Shown in pieces: positions 16,186 to 24,475 of a stretch of 42,126 nucleotides of DNA. The stretch's first letter is position 1; each line of letters begins with the position of its first letter. The DNA is from JAJYKN01 sp045403145 (GTDB lineage: Bacteria; Nitrospirota; UBA9217): contig JAXIPA010000019.1 in the NCBI GenBank assembly GCA_045403145.1, forward strand, positions 1-42,126, given 5' to 3'. The notes below the pieces were generated by a model. The model worked only from the letters and a program-made list of their open reading frames with translations. It was not told the DNA's origin and did not search any database. Position numbers and translations under genes: made by a program.

Positions 16186-17994
16186 TTATGCCTCCAGTTT
16201 GAGCGGGACGCTGCACTGTATGATCGTTCCCTCGTCGGGAGTGGAACAGATTTGTAATTCGCCGTTTACCTGCGCGGCCCTTTCCCTCATGCCGAGGACC
16301 CCCAGCCCACGCCCCGTCTGTAAATTCTCGAGCGCTACCGCGGGATCGAACCCGACGCCGTCATCCTCGATGGTCATGGTGAACTTTTTCCTGTCCGTCC
16401 TGATATTGATGAAAACATTCGTCGCTTCGGAATGCCTGGCGATATTCATGGTCGTTTCCTGAATGATCCGGAAGAGCGTGATCTGGAGCTCCGGCGAGAG
16501 CCGCTCTTCCGCCAGTTCGTTCATATTCAGGAAGCAGTGGATGCTCTTGTCCTTGAGGTTCCGGTCCGCCAGCCAGACAATCGCCGCTTCGAATCCGAGG
16601 TCATCGAGCACCGTCGGACGGAGGTTCTGGATGACCTTGCTCATTTCATTGATGACCTTCATGACGGTATCTTTCATCAGGGTGACCTTTTCCGGACTTA
16701 TCAACTCGGGATGAAGCCGGCACATCTCAATATTCATGACGAGGGCCGAGAGCGTCTGGAGCGACTCGTCGTGGAGCTCCCTCGCGATCCTCTTCCGTTC
16801 GTCCTCCTGGGAGGTGATCAGCTGCTTCAGGAGGGTCGTATTCGCGAGCTGTTTTTCCTCCAGCTGTTGGGTCCGCCTTTTTACCCGTTCTTCAAGCTCA
16901 CTGTTCTGGCGGTGGATGCTTTCGAGTGACTTGGCCAGCTGTTCCCGCATGCCGTCAAAACTCTTACCAAGCACGGCAATTTCGTCACTGCCGATATTCC
17001 CCACGGGAACAGAGAGATCGCCGTGCCCGATCCGGTCTGTCGCGGTGATGAGCGATTGGATGGGGCTTACGATATTCCTGCTGATGCCGAACGAAAAGAT
17101 GAGCGCCGTGCCGGTGAAGATCAGGGCAAGCAAAAAAAACTTATTTCGCAGTTGCCGCGCAGGCAGGAAGACTTCATCCTTGGTCTGACCGAAGACGACG
17201 GCCCAGGAAACCGACTGGAGCGGCACGACCGCCAGAACATCCTGCGCTTTCTCCGCTCCAACGGCCTGGGAAAAACCATGATTGCAGCTTCTTATGCCCG
17301 ACTGGCACTCTTTGATCATTTTCCCCAGGGTGCCGTCATGGTCGTGATGTCCCAGGACGCGGGAGCTCTTGTCGGCGGCCACGACGACCTCGTTGGAGTC
17401 GATAATTTCCAGGTAGTGGTTCTCCGCCTCCACCGAAACGGCGCGGAGAAGCCTGCTTATGACGGAATTGGTCGGATTGACCGCGCCTCCCGCTGCACCT
17501 ACGATTTCTCCCGCCGTATTTCTCAGGGGGACGAGGACGAATATGAGCGGTTTTTTGATCGGTTCGATGGTGTACACATTGGATATGATCGGCTTGCCCT
17601 CGGTCAGGACCCGGCTCACCCAGGGGATGAAGAGCAGGTTTTCCTTGCTGTAATCACGGGCTGGATAGGTAAGGAGGGTGTTACCGTGCCTGTCCAGGAG
17701 AAACACCCCTTCGGTGAAGATCGAGTACTGATAAATGGATTCGAGCAGCCGTTTTACCGGCGGCCAGTTTTTCTCATCGAGATTTATCTTACCCGAGAGC
17801 GAGATATCGTATAATCTGGTGATGTTCGTCTGTAAGAGGAAATCCAGTTGATTTGCAATGGTCTGCGCGGAGGTGAGGCTTTTCTGCAATGACCGGTCTA
17901 TGGCGTCGTTGACGGCAATCGTGCTGACGATGCCGAGACCCGCTGAGAGAACGATGACATAGAGAATCAGTGCGATGATCAGCTTCTTCTGCAT
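16186..17994 (-). CDS. Membrane sensor histidine kinase (Cache-type sensor, HAMP, HisKA_3)
   Basis: This 602-residue protein has a TM segment at residues 5-28, a periplasmic sensing region from 30 to about 282 that resembles a double Cache fold (FTEGVFLLDRHGNTLLTYPA, GEIVGAAGGAVNP), and a second TM at 285-303. A HAMP linker (about 304-355), a coiled coil (355-395) and a HisKA_3 domain follow. The phosphorylated His408 lies in KRIARELHDE. The HATPase domain has QETTMNIARHS, DDGVGFD and GRGLGVLGMRERA. Cache sensors normally bind small organic ligands. It is transcribed from its own promoter at 18045-18073 together with the NarL-type regulator. The exact ligand is unknown. Confidence 0.92.
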   Translation of the reverse strand: MQKKLIIALILYVIVLSAGLGIVSTIAVNDAIDRSLQKSLTSAQTIANQLDFLLQTNITRLYDISLSGKINLDEKNWPPVKRLLESIYQYSIFTEGVFLLDRHGNTLLTYPARDYSKENLLFIPWVSRVLTEGKPIISNVYTIEPIKKPLIFVLVPLRNTAGEIVGAAGGAVNPTNSVISRLLRAVSVEAENHYLEIIDSNEVVVAADKSSRVLGHHDHDGTLGKMIKECQSGIRSCNHGFSQAVGAEKAQDVLAVVPLQSVSWAVVFGQTKDEVFLPARQLRNKFFLLALIFTGTALIFSFGISRNIVSPIQSLITATDRIGHGDLSVPVGNIGSDEIAVLGKSFDGMREQLAKSLESIHRQNSELEERVKRRTQQLEEKQLANTTLLKQLITSQEDERKRIARELHDESLQTLSALVMNIEMCRLHPELISPEKVTLMKDTVMKVINEMSKVIQNLRPTVLDDLGFEAAIVWLADRNLKDKSIHCFLNMNELAEERLSPELQITLFRIIQETTMNIARHSEATNVFINIRTDRKKFTMTIEDDGVGFDPAVALENLQTGRGLGVLGMRERAAQVNGELQICSTPDEGTIIQCSVPLKLEA

Positions 17995-18044
17995 GGGAGA
18001 TCATTCCTCGCCTCTCTGCTGTATGGCGGCAAAGAAACTGCCAT

Positions 18045-18073
18045 AGTATACTCTTTTATCGGGTAACAGGCAA
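18045..18073 (-). promoter_or_regulatory. Sigma-70 type promoter of the two-component operon
   Basis: On the minus strand TTGCCT (18073-18068) and TATACT (18050-18045) are separated by exactly 17 bases. Transcription would start near 18038, giving a leader of about 44 bases to the kinase ATG at 17994. Confidence 0.65.
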
Positions 18074-18100
18074 ATACGGAATGGCCAATACGGAATGGCC
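18073..18100. repeat. Perfect 14-base tandem repeat abutting the -35 box
   Basis: AATACGGAATGGCC occurs twice without a gap at 18073-18086 and 18087-18100. It lies immediately upstream of the -35 hexamer of the kinase/regulator promoter, the position where class II activators bind. It may be a binding site of the NarL-type regulator. Confidence 0.6.
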
Positions 18101-18117
18101 ACCGTCAAAAGAGGTGT

Positions 18118-18873
18118 CTATCCGGGACTTATCTCCTTTTCACGCGAGGGGAGACTCCCATGGATTTTTTTACCTGCGGGCGCCTCCATCCGCGCGAGTT
18201 CGACCGGATGTTCACGGACCATTCTTTCCTTCGTAAGGTATCCCGTCAGGATGCTCGTGTCGAAGGGGAAGATCTCAGGGCTGAAGATGGAGTTATAGAC
18301 GTGCCATATGGCGATAATGAGGATGACGAGCAAAGACTGGTTCGTATGTATGACGTTTGCCGCGGGGATAAATTCGCCGTAAAGGAACTTTGTCGTCGTA
18401 ATGGGGAACCAGAGTATGAGCCCGGTGCAGATCATGATCAAATTACTTACCAGGACCCCCCAGTAATCGAATTTCTGCTTGTAGTCATAACGGTCGCAGG
18501 AGGCGAGATGGCTCCTTAGCCCGAAGTAATACTTGAGGTTGGTGATGGCGTCCTGATAGTCTTTCAGCTGGATGACCATCGACGCCTGCCATCTCATCCG
18601 GATGACCCCCCAGGCTGCGATAAGAACGTGCTGGACGAATAAGAGGATGAGTACAAATCCTGCGATGCGGTGCATGAGCCTGACGGCATCTATTCCGCCG
18701 AGGCGTAATACCAGCCACTGCGAGAGGTCATAGGTATGAAACTTCTGAGACAAGCCCGTGATAACGAGTATGATGAAAACCACCGCGTGCATCCAGTGCT
18801 CGACGATCCGGTACGGACCGAAACGCCTGATGCGGCCCTCGGTCTGCCCGCTCTTTGCCGTGGTCCTGTCCAT
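18118..18873 (-). CDS. Membrane b-type cytochrome subunit (FdnI/cytochrome b561-like)
   Basis: This 251-residue integral membrane protein has four to five helices. Candidate heme ligands are His26 and His29 (VEHWMHAVVF), His68 (LMHRIAGF), His82 (FVQHVLIA), His176 and His191 (AIWHVYNS), the pattern of formate dehydrogenase/hydrogenase gamma-type cytochromes. It is the last gene of a five-gene minus-strand set, 16 bases after the 13-heme cytochrome, with GGAGGT before its ATG. It probably carries quinone-derived electrons across the membrane to the multiheme subunit, as in Cbc-type complexes of Geobacter. The C-terminal 30 residues are charged and cytoplasmic. A family call is safe; direction of electron flow is not known. 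Confidence 0.85.
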   Translation of the reverse strand: MDRTTAKSGQTEGRIRRFGPYRIVEHWMHAVVFIILVITGLSQKFHTYDLSQWLVLRLGGIDAVRLMHRIAGFVLILLFVQHVLIAAWGVIRMRWQASMVIQLKDYQDAITNLKYYFGLRSHLASCDRYDYKQKFDYWGVLVSNLIMICTGLILWFPITTTKFLYGEFIPAANVIHTNQSLLVILIIAIWHVYNSIFSPEIFPFDTSILTGYLTKERMVREHPVELARMEAPAGKKIHGSLPSREKEISPG

Positions 18874-18889
18874 TTTCCTTACCTCCGTA

Positions 18890-20338
18890 TCACCGGTTTA
18901 CCGCATAGCGCCAGATGTGCAGCAGTATCTGCAGCACTAAACCGATGACCATGATAGGCGTGAATATCCGGTACAGTATGCTGATGATAAAAATGAGCGG
19001 CGCCCGCTGCAGGCTCGGCTTATAGTGGGATATCCACGCATCGGGAAAGTTTTCGGTTGCGTCGGCATGGCATTTTCGGCATCGCTGCACGAGGTTTGTT
19101 TTGACGATGGTCGCGTCAGGGCTTATGGTACTGTTGATGTTGTGCGTGCCATGACAGTCGGTACACACGGCGATTGACTTCATTTGCTTGGGAAGCAGGT
19201 TTTTCTGCTGTATGTAAAACCCCAGCGTGACGCCGTGAAAATCGGAGAGGTAGGTCTTCATGACGTCCGTGGACAGTCCGTACTTTCCCATGGTCTCTTT
19301 ATTGGCGTGACACTTGCTGCACATTTCCGGGATCCGCTCCCGGTATTCAACGGTGTTGGGACTCTGGATATCGTGCGTTTTATGGCAGTCCACGCACACG
19401 GGTACGTCCTTGTTGTGCTCGTTCATCAGTGCGCCGCCGTGAACGCTTTTCGCGTAAACAGTATACGTGTCGAGATGGCATTTCCGGCAGCGACCGGCGC
19501 TTTCTATGCGCTCCTTGCCGGCCGTGCCGATGGCGTGAGCTCCATGGCAGTCGATGCAGACCGGGGCGCCGAGGTTACCCTGGCTGAGCTTGGTATAATG
19601 GATGCTGTCCTGAAATTTTGTATATATGTCGAAATGACACCGCCTGCACAGTTCGGCGGACGCTATGGTCATGTCCCGCCGGGTCCGGAAGTGCCGTTTG
19701 GGGTGTTCTTCTGAGGAAAAACCGTAATGGCAGTCGGAACAACTGAGTTTGTTATGGACGGAGGCATCGAGGTGCGCGGGGTCGACGGACACGAAACGAC
19801 GTTCACCGTTCTGATAGGATAGCCGGACCTCCTGACGATGGCACTGCAGGCAGAGTTTTGCCTCATCACTCAGCGATTTTTTTCTCGTGACGCGAATGAC
19901 GGCGTGGGCCCCGTGGCAGTCGGCGCAGACCGGCGGATTACCCTCTTTCTCGCCGCGTAACACATCGGCATGAACGGGCCTGGTCTTGATCTGTTCGTCC
20001 GTATGACAGCGCCTGCAGGCAAGGGAAGCGCGGACCCGGTATTGCTCCCGGCTGCGGAAATTCCTTTTTGGGTGGCTGTCCGCCGTGAATTCGGCATGAC
20101 AGTCGGTGCAGGATAACAGAGCATGGATCGATGCTTTCAGTTTCTCTTCATCAATACGGCCTGATACCGACTCGCTGTCCTGGAACTGTATGGTGATTTC
20201 CTGCTTGCCGTGGCAACCGAGGCATTGCCTGTTCCTGTCCGGAGGGGGGGCATCATTTGCCTCCACGCGATCAACCGGCCGCATGACCTGCAGTGATACT
20301 GACAGCGCGGCAAGCAGCACTATGTTCCGGATCTTCAT
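18890..20338 (-). CDS. Membrane-anchored 13-heme c-type cytochrome
   Basis: This 482-residue protein has an N-terminal signal peptide (MKIRNIVLLAALSVSLQVM) and 13 CxxCH heme motifs, beginning CLGCH and CTDCH and ending CTDCH and CRKCH. A C-terminal hydrophobic helix near APLIFIISILYRIFTPIMVI anchors it. The frame is open 35 codons further upstream, but the signal peptide starts at the ATG at 20338, behind GGGGGA. It faces the periplasm and should pass electrons between the b-type subunit and soluble cytochromes. The arrangement with NrfD-like, ferredoxin and cytochrome b subunits resembles the Cbc/Hmc/Nhc families. In CbcL the cytochrome b and multiheme parts are fused; here they are separate genes. 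Confidence 0.93.
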   Translation of the reverse strand: MKIRNIVLLAALSVSLQVMRPVDRVEANDAPPPDRNRQCLGCHGKQEITIQFQDSESVSGRIDEEKLKASIHALLSCTDCHAEFTADSHPKRNFRSREQYRVRASLACRRCHTDEQIKTRPVHADVLRGEKEGNPPVCADCHGAHAVIRVTRKKSLSDEAKLCLQCHRQEVRLSYQNGERRFVSVDPAHLDASVHNKLSCSDCHYGFSSEEHPKRHFRTRRDMTIASAELCRRCHFDIYTKFQDSIHYTKLSQGNLGAPVCIDCHGAHAIGTAGKERIESAGRCRKCHLDTYTVYAKSVHGGALMNEHNKDVPVCVDCHKTHDIQSPNTVEYRERIPEMCSKCHANKETMGKYGLSTDVMKTYLSDFHGVTLGFYIQQKNLLPKQMKSIAVCTDCHGTHNINSTISPDATIVKTNLVQRCRKCHADATENFPDAWISHYKPSLQRAPLIFIISILYRIFTPIMVIGLVLQILLHIWRYAVNR

Positions 20339-20510
20339 AACGCATCCCCCGCTATCGACATCCCGCCGTTGTTTCGAACCCGACTGCCCGGCGGTTGCAT
20401 GTCTCGTGACACTTCTGAAGGCCGTCTTGGACGTGTCCGTCACGGCTCCTGTCGGGAGGTTCCCGGGGAACGGACCGGCTCCCGGGTCTCTTACTATCTT
20501 CCGGGGAGAT

Positions 20511-20547
20511 GGGAGGGTGCATTCTCCGGGAGAAAATGCACCCTCCC
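20511..20547. terminator. Long GC-rich hairpin after the NrfD-like gene
   Basis: GGGAGGGTGCATT (20511-20523) pairs perfectly with AATGCACCCTCCC (20535-20547), 13 pairs, and the loop itself contains TTCTCC/GGAGAA. It lies 8 bases past the NrfD-like stop within a 216-base gap. There is no U tract on the transcribed side, so it may stabilise or partly terminate the mRNA rather than end it fully. Confidence 0.55.
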
Positions 20548-20554
20548 CCGGGGT

Positions 20555-21793
20555 TTAATGAAGTTCGTGGTAGCTTGTGTCCTCACGAATGACCGGCATC
20601 CTGTTCACAATCCACCGGAATATGAGTATGTGCAGCGTGGCGACCGCCGCCACAATGGCCACCTCCTGCCACGGCGGAATGATGTGGTGCAGATGGCCCG
20701 GCAGGTTCCAGTTGAAGGCCACAATGGAGACGTTCATTCTGTTCACCAGAATGCCGAGTACCGCGTAAAAGGCGCCGAACCGTACGATGCCCACGCGCTC
20801 TGTCTTGACGCCGTACGTCAAAACGGCCGCAGGGAGGAGGACGAAGCAAAGGATTTCGACAAGGAACCAGTACCCGTAGGGCGTATTCAGCAGCGCCCAG
20901 TTATCGTCGTGGGCGACGCCGATCAGTTTCAACGCAAAGTAGACGTATATCCCGACAATAGCGCCTTTTCCGAGTCCCAGCGTCAGGCGGTCGAGGCTGC
21001 CGAGGAAGGTTTCGTCCGCCCGGTGGCGAAGGAAACGCGCCGAAAGGGTGCTGACGACGATCACCATGGACAACGCCGCGTAGATGCTCGAGCTCAGGAA
21101 GAAGACGGGGATGTAGGTTGAAAACCAGAGCGGGTGGAGTTTTCCGGGCGACAGCAGGAACATGGCGCCGAGCGCCGACTGGTGCAGCGTCGAGAGGATG
21201 ATGCCCGCAATCGTCATGCCGATGGTGGTCATGAGGGCCCAGCGGCGGACGCGCTTCGATTTCAGCCACTCGAGGATGGCCGGGCTGAATTCGAGGACCT
21301 GGACCGTGAGATACGTCGCCACATGCCATGCCACGAGAAAGAGGACCGAGGCCGTTCCGAACCCTATGATCATCGGGAAATAGATGCGCCATGGCCGTCC
21401 GAGGTCGATCATGAGGTAGATGACGGCAAAGAAATACCCGAGCAGGCCGGTCAGAACGCCGAGCCGCACCAGCGGGTGATAGGCCTTGAACCCGAAGATA
21501 TAATAGGCCGTGGCCATGATAAACCCGGTGGCCGAGAGGGGTACGCCTCCGAAGAGGCCCCACCCGAGCAGCAGTCCCCAGGGATATTCGTTGGATGCAT
21601 GGGTAGCGAAGGACAGCCCCTGCACGAAGCGTATGACGATCACCGGGAGGCCGATGGCCAGGATGATCGCCGCGATGATGTTAAAGGGCGTGATCAGGCT
21701 GCGCGTATACTCCTGCCAGGACATGCCCATCCGCAGTTTTTCCATGAACGTACCGCGGAAGTTTTCCGTTTGTGCCGTGTTTTCGTTGCTCAT
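20555..21793 (-). CDS. NrfD/HybB-like integral membrane quinone-interacting subunit
   Basis: This 412-residue polytopic protein has about ten transmembrane helices. Segments such as YPWGLLLGWGLFGGVPLSAT, YLMIDLGRPWRIYFPMIIG and ILSTLHQSALGAMFLLSP are characteristic of the NrfD superfamily, particularly HybB. NrfD proteins bind quinone and couple it to a periplasmic ferredoxin subunit without cofactors of their own. The start overlaps the upstream ferredoxin gene by four bases (ATGA). It is the third gene of the five-gene complex. The strand and order match Hmc/Cbc-type operons. Confidence 0.92.
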   Translation of the reverse strand: MSNENTAQTENFRGTFMEKLRMGMSWQEYTRSLITPFNIIAAIILAIGLPVIVIRFVQGLSFATHASNEYPWGLLLGWGLFGGVPLSATGFIMATAYYIFGFKAYHPLVRLGVLTGLLGYFFAVIYLMIDLGRPWRIYFPMIIGFGTASVLFLVAWHVATYLTVQVLEFSPAILEWLKSKRVRRWALMTTIGMTIAGIILSTLHQSALGAMFLLSPGKLHPLWFSTYIPVFFLSSSIYAALSMVIVVSTLSARFLRHRADETFLGSLDRLTLGLGKGAIVGIYVYFALKLIGVAHDDNWALLNTPYGYWFLVEILCFVLLPAAVLTYGVKTERVGIVRFGAFYAVLGILVNRMNVSIVAFNWNLPGHLHHIIPPWQEVAIVAAVATLHILIFRWIVNRMPVIREDTSYHELH

Positions 21794-22809
21794 TTCTTCC
21801 CCTCCGTTTCTTCATCGTTCTTCGAATCGTTTCGGTGCTGCGTCGCGGAGTAGAGCATGCCGAAGAGGGCCGGCCAAATGGTGAACACCAGCGGAACGCT
21901 CGCCAGGAACCCCTTTGTATTTTCGAGCATGGGGGCCTTCTGGATGTTCGTCGGGAACCCGTAGTGTTCGAAGGGGACGCCGGAAATATAGAGCCAGCTC
22001 GTGCCTCCTCCCTCGTGCTCGCCGAAAATGTGGTCTACGTACTTATCGGGGTTCTTCATCATCCGCTCCCGCGCGAGCTTGATCAGATCGCTGCGCTTCC
22101 CGAACGTGAGCGCCCCGGTGGGACAGGCCTCGGAGCATGCCGTCGGACGGCCCTCTTTCACGCGATGACTGCACATGGTGCACTTCGATATCCGCGGTTC
22201 CAGGGCGCTGTCGTAGTCATACGCCGGGACATAGTAGGGGCAGGCGATCATGCAATACCGGCAGCCGAAACAGAGATTCACGTCGTACGTGACCGGGCCT
22301 TCCGGCGTTTTTGTATACGCATGAATAGGACAGGCGCTGGCGCACGCCGGTTCATTGCAGTGATTGCACTGGATCTTGCGGTAGAGCGGTTTGTCGGGGT
22401 CCTTGGGGTTCGGAAACCGGTTGACCACCGTATAGGACTCGACCATCGGCCTTCGCGTCTCCTCGAAGACCGACGGGTCGTCGAAGGGCACTTTGGGCGG
22501 CGCCAGCTTGTTCTCCTCATTGCAGGCCTTCTCGCAGCTGCGGCAACCCACGCAGGCGGTGAGATCGTACAGAACGCCATAGCGTTCGGATGCGCCGCTG
22601 AATTCCTTCGCTCCCGCCGTTTTCGCCCGGGACGCGAGCGCGGCCCCCCCAAGAGCCCCTCCGATCGCCGCGACGGTGCCCATGAATCTTCTCCTGCTGA
22701 ATTTCAGACTGTCACCCATCGCGCCGGTTTCCTGCTTTGCTTCGTTCTTGCCGGCCTGTCCAGTCAGAATTTCACCGGGTTCAGAGGGTTTCTTCCTGTT
22801 CGTATTCAT
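21790..22809 (-). CDS. HybA-like Tat-exported ferredoxin with four [4Fe-4S] clusters
   Basis: This 339-residue protein has a twin-arginine signal (SRRRFMGTVAAIGGALGG) about 38 residues in, so the mature protein is periplasmic. Cluster motifs are CVGCRSCEKACNEEN, CNHCNEPACASACP, CFGCRYCMIACP and CTMCS followed by CSEACP, giving four [4Fe-4S] centres. A C-terminal hydrophobic segment (VPLVFTIWPALFGMLYSA) anchors it, as in HybA. The ATG at 22809 is chosen for its nearby AGAGGA; a second ATG at 22719, closer to the Tat motif, is possible. It should carry electrons between the NrfD-like subunit and the multiheme cytochromes. Confidence 0.93.
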   Translation of the reverse strand: MNTNRKKPSEPGEILTGQAGKNEAKQETGAMGDSLKFSRRRFMGTVAAIGGALGGAALASRAKTAGAKEFSGASERYGVLYDLTACVGCRSCEKACNEENKLAPPKVPFDDPSVFEETRRPMVESYTVVNRFPNPKDPDKPLYRKIQCNHCNEPACASACPIHAYTKTPEGPVTYDVNLCFGCRYCMIACPYYVPAYDYDSALEPRISKCTMCSHRVKEGRPTACSEACPTGALTFGKRSDLIKLARERMMKNPDKYVDHIFGEHEGGGTSWLYISGVPFEHYGFPTNIQKAPMLENTKGFLASVPLVFTIWPALFGMLYSATQHRNDSKNDEETEGKK

Positions 22810-22858
22810 AATTCCTCTATCCTCCTCTTCCTCAGAGCGTGGTATTCGTTTTTGTTCG

Positions 22859-23359
22859 CTATCGCGCTTTATTCACTTTCAAGCCGACCTTTTGATCGCG
22901 CTTGTCATGACACATGAGGGCGCAGCCTTTGGGATTGACGCCCACTTCACCCATTCCCCGGTGGCACTCAAAACACTGGCGGTGATAAGCGACCTTGAGC
23001 CCCGGCATCTGCGGGGTTGCGGGGTCGTATGCCCCATGGCAATTTTTACAGGCAATGAAGCCGCCCGTTGCAGTGGCCTTAAACGTCGAGGCTTTGACGC
23101 TATGACATTCCCCGCAGGGCAGGGCGGCGTTCTTTCCATGCTGATGATGGCAGGCGCCGCAATCTCCGGCGATTGCGATATGTTTTTCGTGGTTGAAGAG
23201 CACAGGCTTATACAGATTCACCAGACTGTCCAGCTTGACGAGACCGCGCGAAGCGGACGCGCCCGTTGCCTTGGAAGGCTGGCCCTCGTCGGCATGAATG
23301 GCCGGCGGAGAAAGAAGGATGCAGCATAATGATACAATGACCGTGATTATGGTTTTCAT
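22859..23359 (-). CDS. Class III-type (c3/c7-like) multiheme cytochrome with a CX3CH site
   Basis: This 166-residue protein has a signal peptide (MKTIITVIVSLCCILLSPPA). Four standard heme motifs are visible, CGACH, CGECH, CKNCH and CFECH, plus CALMCH, which has three residues between the cysteines. The FNHEKHIAIAGDCGACHH start is typical of cytochrome c3-like proteins, with the FNHxxH segment giving axial ligands. It heads the five-gene complex and is probably the soluble or loosely bound periplasmic partner. If the CX3CH site binds heme it is a pentaheme protein; otherwise a tetraheme protein. Confidence 0.85.
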   Translation of the reverse strand: MKTIITVIVSLCCILLSPPAIHADEGQPSKATGASASRGLVKLDSLVNLYKPVLFNHEKHIAIAGDCGACHHQHGKNAALPCGECHSVKASTFKATATGGFIACKNCHGAYDPATPQMPGLKVAYHRQCFECHRGMGEVGVNPKGCALMCHDKRDQKVGLKVNKAR

Positions 23360-23435
23360 TCGTTCCTTTCCTCCTTGGAGTACGATCAGGAGAGGGGAGC
23401 TGTCATTATGAGCGCCCCTCCCTCGGTGAGAGGGC

Positions 23436-23837
23436 TTACTTCCGCTCGGGCGTATTGCTGCCGGAATCCTCGTGCTTCCTGGACTTCTTCTTGCCGGACA
23501 GGTACGCTTCAGCCGGCCTCCAGGAAAACGAAGCGTTTTTCCCGCCCACGCCCGCGATCAGCGTGTAGGACAGCGCGCTGACCAAGCCGACGGGGAGAAG
23601 GATTATATAGAGCAGCCCGACGAAGGGCGCGGAGGCCACCTTTCCCGCCAGTTTCAGCATGTTCTTCATGCCGTTCTGCTTGATGTGATCCAGGTCCTCC
23701 TGGCCGGTCTCCTTCACCTTCTGGAACGGTTTGGGCTTCAGTGCCTCCCAGAACAAGAGATACCCCGCAATTAAGGCGAGGGAGAGGATATATTCGATCC
23801 CCTTGACGTGTGTGACAAAATCAAACATGGTATTCAT
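23436..23837 (-). CDS. Small membrane protein with C-terminal WRPAEAYL motif (copy 1)
   Basis: This 133-residue protein has two hydrophobic helices at about residues 13-30 and 70-95 and a lysine-rich tail. The join region reads SFSWRPAEAYLSGKKK (103-118). The next gene upstream (23907-24278) ends in almost the same motif, so the two are paralogues despite different N-termini. The ATG at 23837 has AGGAGGAG upstream. It lies directly before the five-gene cytochrome complex on the same strand, and its helix-plus-basic-tail layout suggests an assembly or anchoring role at the inner membrane. I do not recognise a named family. Confidence 0.75.
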   Translation of the reverse strand: MNTMFDFVTHVKGIEYILSLALIAGYLLFWEALKPKPFQKVKETGQEDLDHIKQNGMKNMLKLAGKVASAPFVGLLYIILLPVGLVSALSYTLIAGVGGKNASFSWRPAEAYLSGKKKSRKHEDSGSNTPERK

Positions 23838-23906
23838 ACTGCTCTCCTCCTTCGATTGATGAGTTTTGTGTTGTCTCGGTATCGTCGTGATGTGCCGGTG
23901 TCCAAC

Positions 23907-24278
23907 TCATTGCTTTTCGGTCGGTGATTTCCCTGACTTGCCTCTGTCGTCTTTCTTTTTGTTTTTCCCGCCCAGGTATGCCTCGGCGGGCCTCCATCCG
24001 AAGGAGATGATGTTCTTGCCCAGGCTGAACACTCCTCCGAGCGTTTTCCGCAGCAGGAGGGACAACGCCGTCACGATGCCCATGATCGGCAGAAAAACGA
24101 TGTAGGCCAACCCGAGAATGGGCCCCGACAACAGTACTGCGCCTGATGACGCCTTCAGGTACTTTGATCCGTTTCCTCCGGGGAGCGTTCCTTCCTGATC
24201 GATGTCCACCCTCAGTCCGGTCATCACGTCCCAATAGGTTCCGCTCCCGACCTTCTGTCCTCCCCTATGATTCAACAT
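23907..24278 (-). CDS. Small membrane protein with C-terminal WRPAEAYL motif (copy 2)
   Basis: This 123-residue protein has a mostly hydrophilic N-terminus, one or two hydrophobic segments at about 48-76, and then SFGWRPAEAYLGGKNKKK at 92-109 with a basic tail. The P-x2-G-L-x-Y-I-x2-LP-x2-G-x3-ALS pattern before the motif is shared with the downstream paralogue. The ATG at 24278 follows a GGAGG ribosome site, and a sigma-54-like element lies about 40-55 bases upstream. That whole upstream region is duplicated at 24476-24579. It is the first gene of the minus-strand cluster that includes the cytochrome complex. Function unknown; a role with that complex is inferred from order. Confidence 0.75.
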   Translation of the reverse strand: MLNHRGGQKVGSGTYWDVMTGLRVDIDQEGTLPGGNGSKYLKASSGAVLLSGPILGLAYIVFLPIMGIVTALSLLLRKTLGGVFSLGKNIISFGWRPAEAYLGGKNKKKDDRGKSGKSPTEKQ

Positions 24279-24287
24279 GGTGTGTAC

Positions 24288-24391
24288 CTCCTTTCGACGG
24301 TGAAATGTTGTTTTGTTGCCTTGACCATACCATGGGATCGAACGCTTGAAAATCGGTATAATTTCTTATGTTCAGGGGAAATTGTTCGTAG
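24288..24391. repeat. Direct duplication of a promoter region, copy A
   Basis: This 104-base stretch begins CCTCCTTTCGACGGTGAAAT and ends GGGAAATTGTTCGTAG. It recurs imperfectly at 24476-24579, with the same ends and length. It contains the ribosome site and the sigma-54-like promoter of the WRPAEAYL protein at 23907-24278. A palindrome AGTTACAAAAGGTAACCT (24390-24407) starts at its outer edge. Confidence 0.75.
24316..24332 (-). promoter_or_regulatory. Sigma-54-like promoter before the WRPAEAYL gene
   Basis: On the minus strand TGGTATGGTCAAGGCAA has GG and GC elements separated by exactly 10 bases, the required -24/-12 spacing. The duplicate copy reads TGGTACGTTCCCGGCA. Both copies keep the GG and GC elements. 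The palindrome near 24390-24407 would be in a suitable place for an enhancer-binding activator. Confidence 0.5.
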
Positions 24392-24430
24392 TTACAAAAG
24401 GTAACCTTATGTCAATTGCGGCCGGCCCTG

Positions 24431-24466
24431 TCATCTTTTTCCCCGATCTTCCGTCCCCCCCCCCAT
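24431..24466 (-). pseudogene. 5' remnant of a third WRPAEAYL-type gene
   Basis: The duplicated promoter region leads to an ATG at 24466-24464 behind AAAGGAGG. Only 11 codons follow before TGA, starting with a run of ten C on the plus strand. The bases GGACGGAAGATCGGG in the remnant align with GGACAGAAGGTCGGG near the start of the intact gene at 24278. This shows that the copied unit once reached into the coding part. Confidence 0.55.
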
Positions 24467-24475
24467 GGTGGGCTT

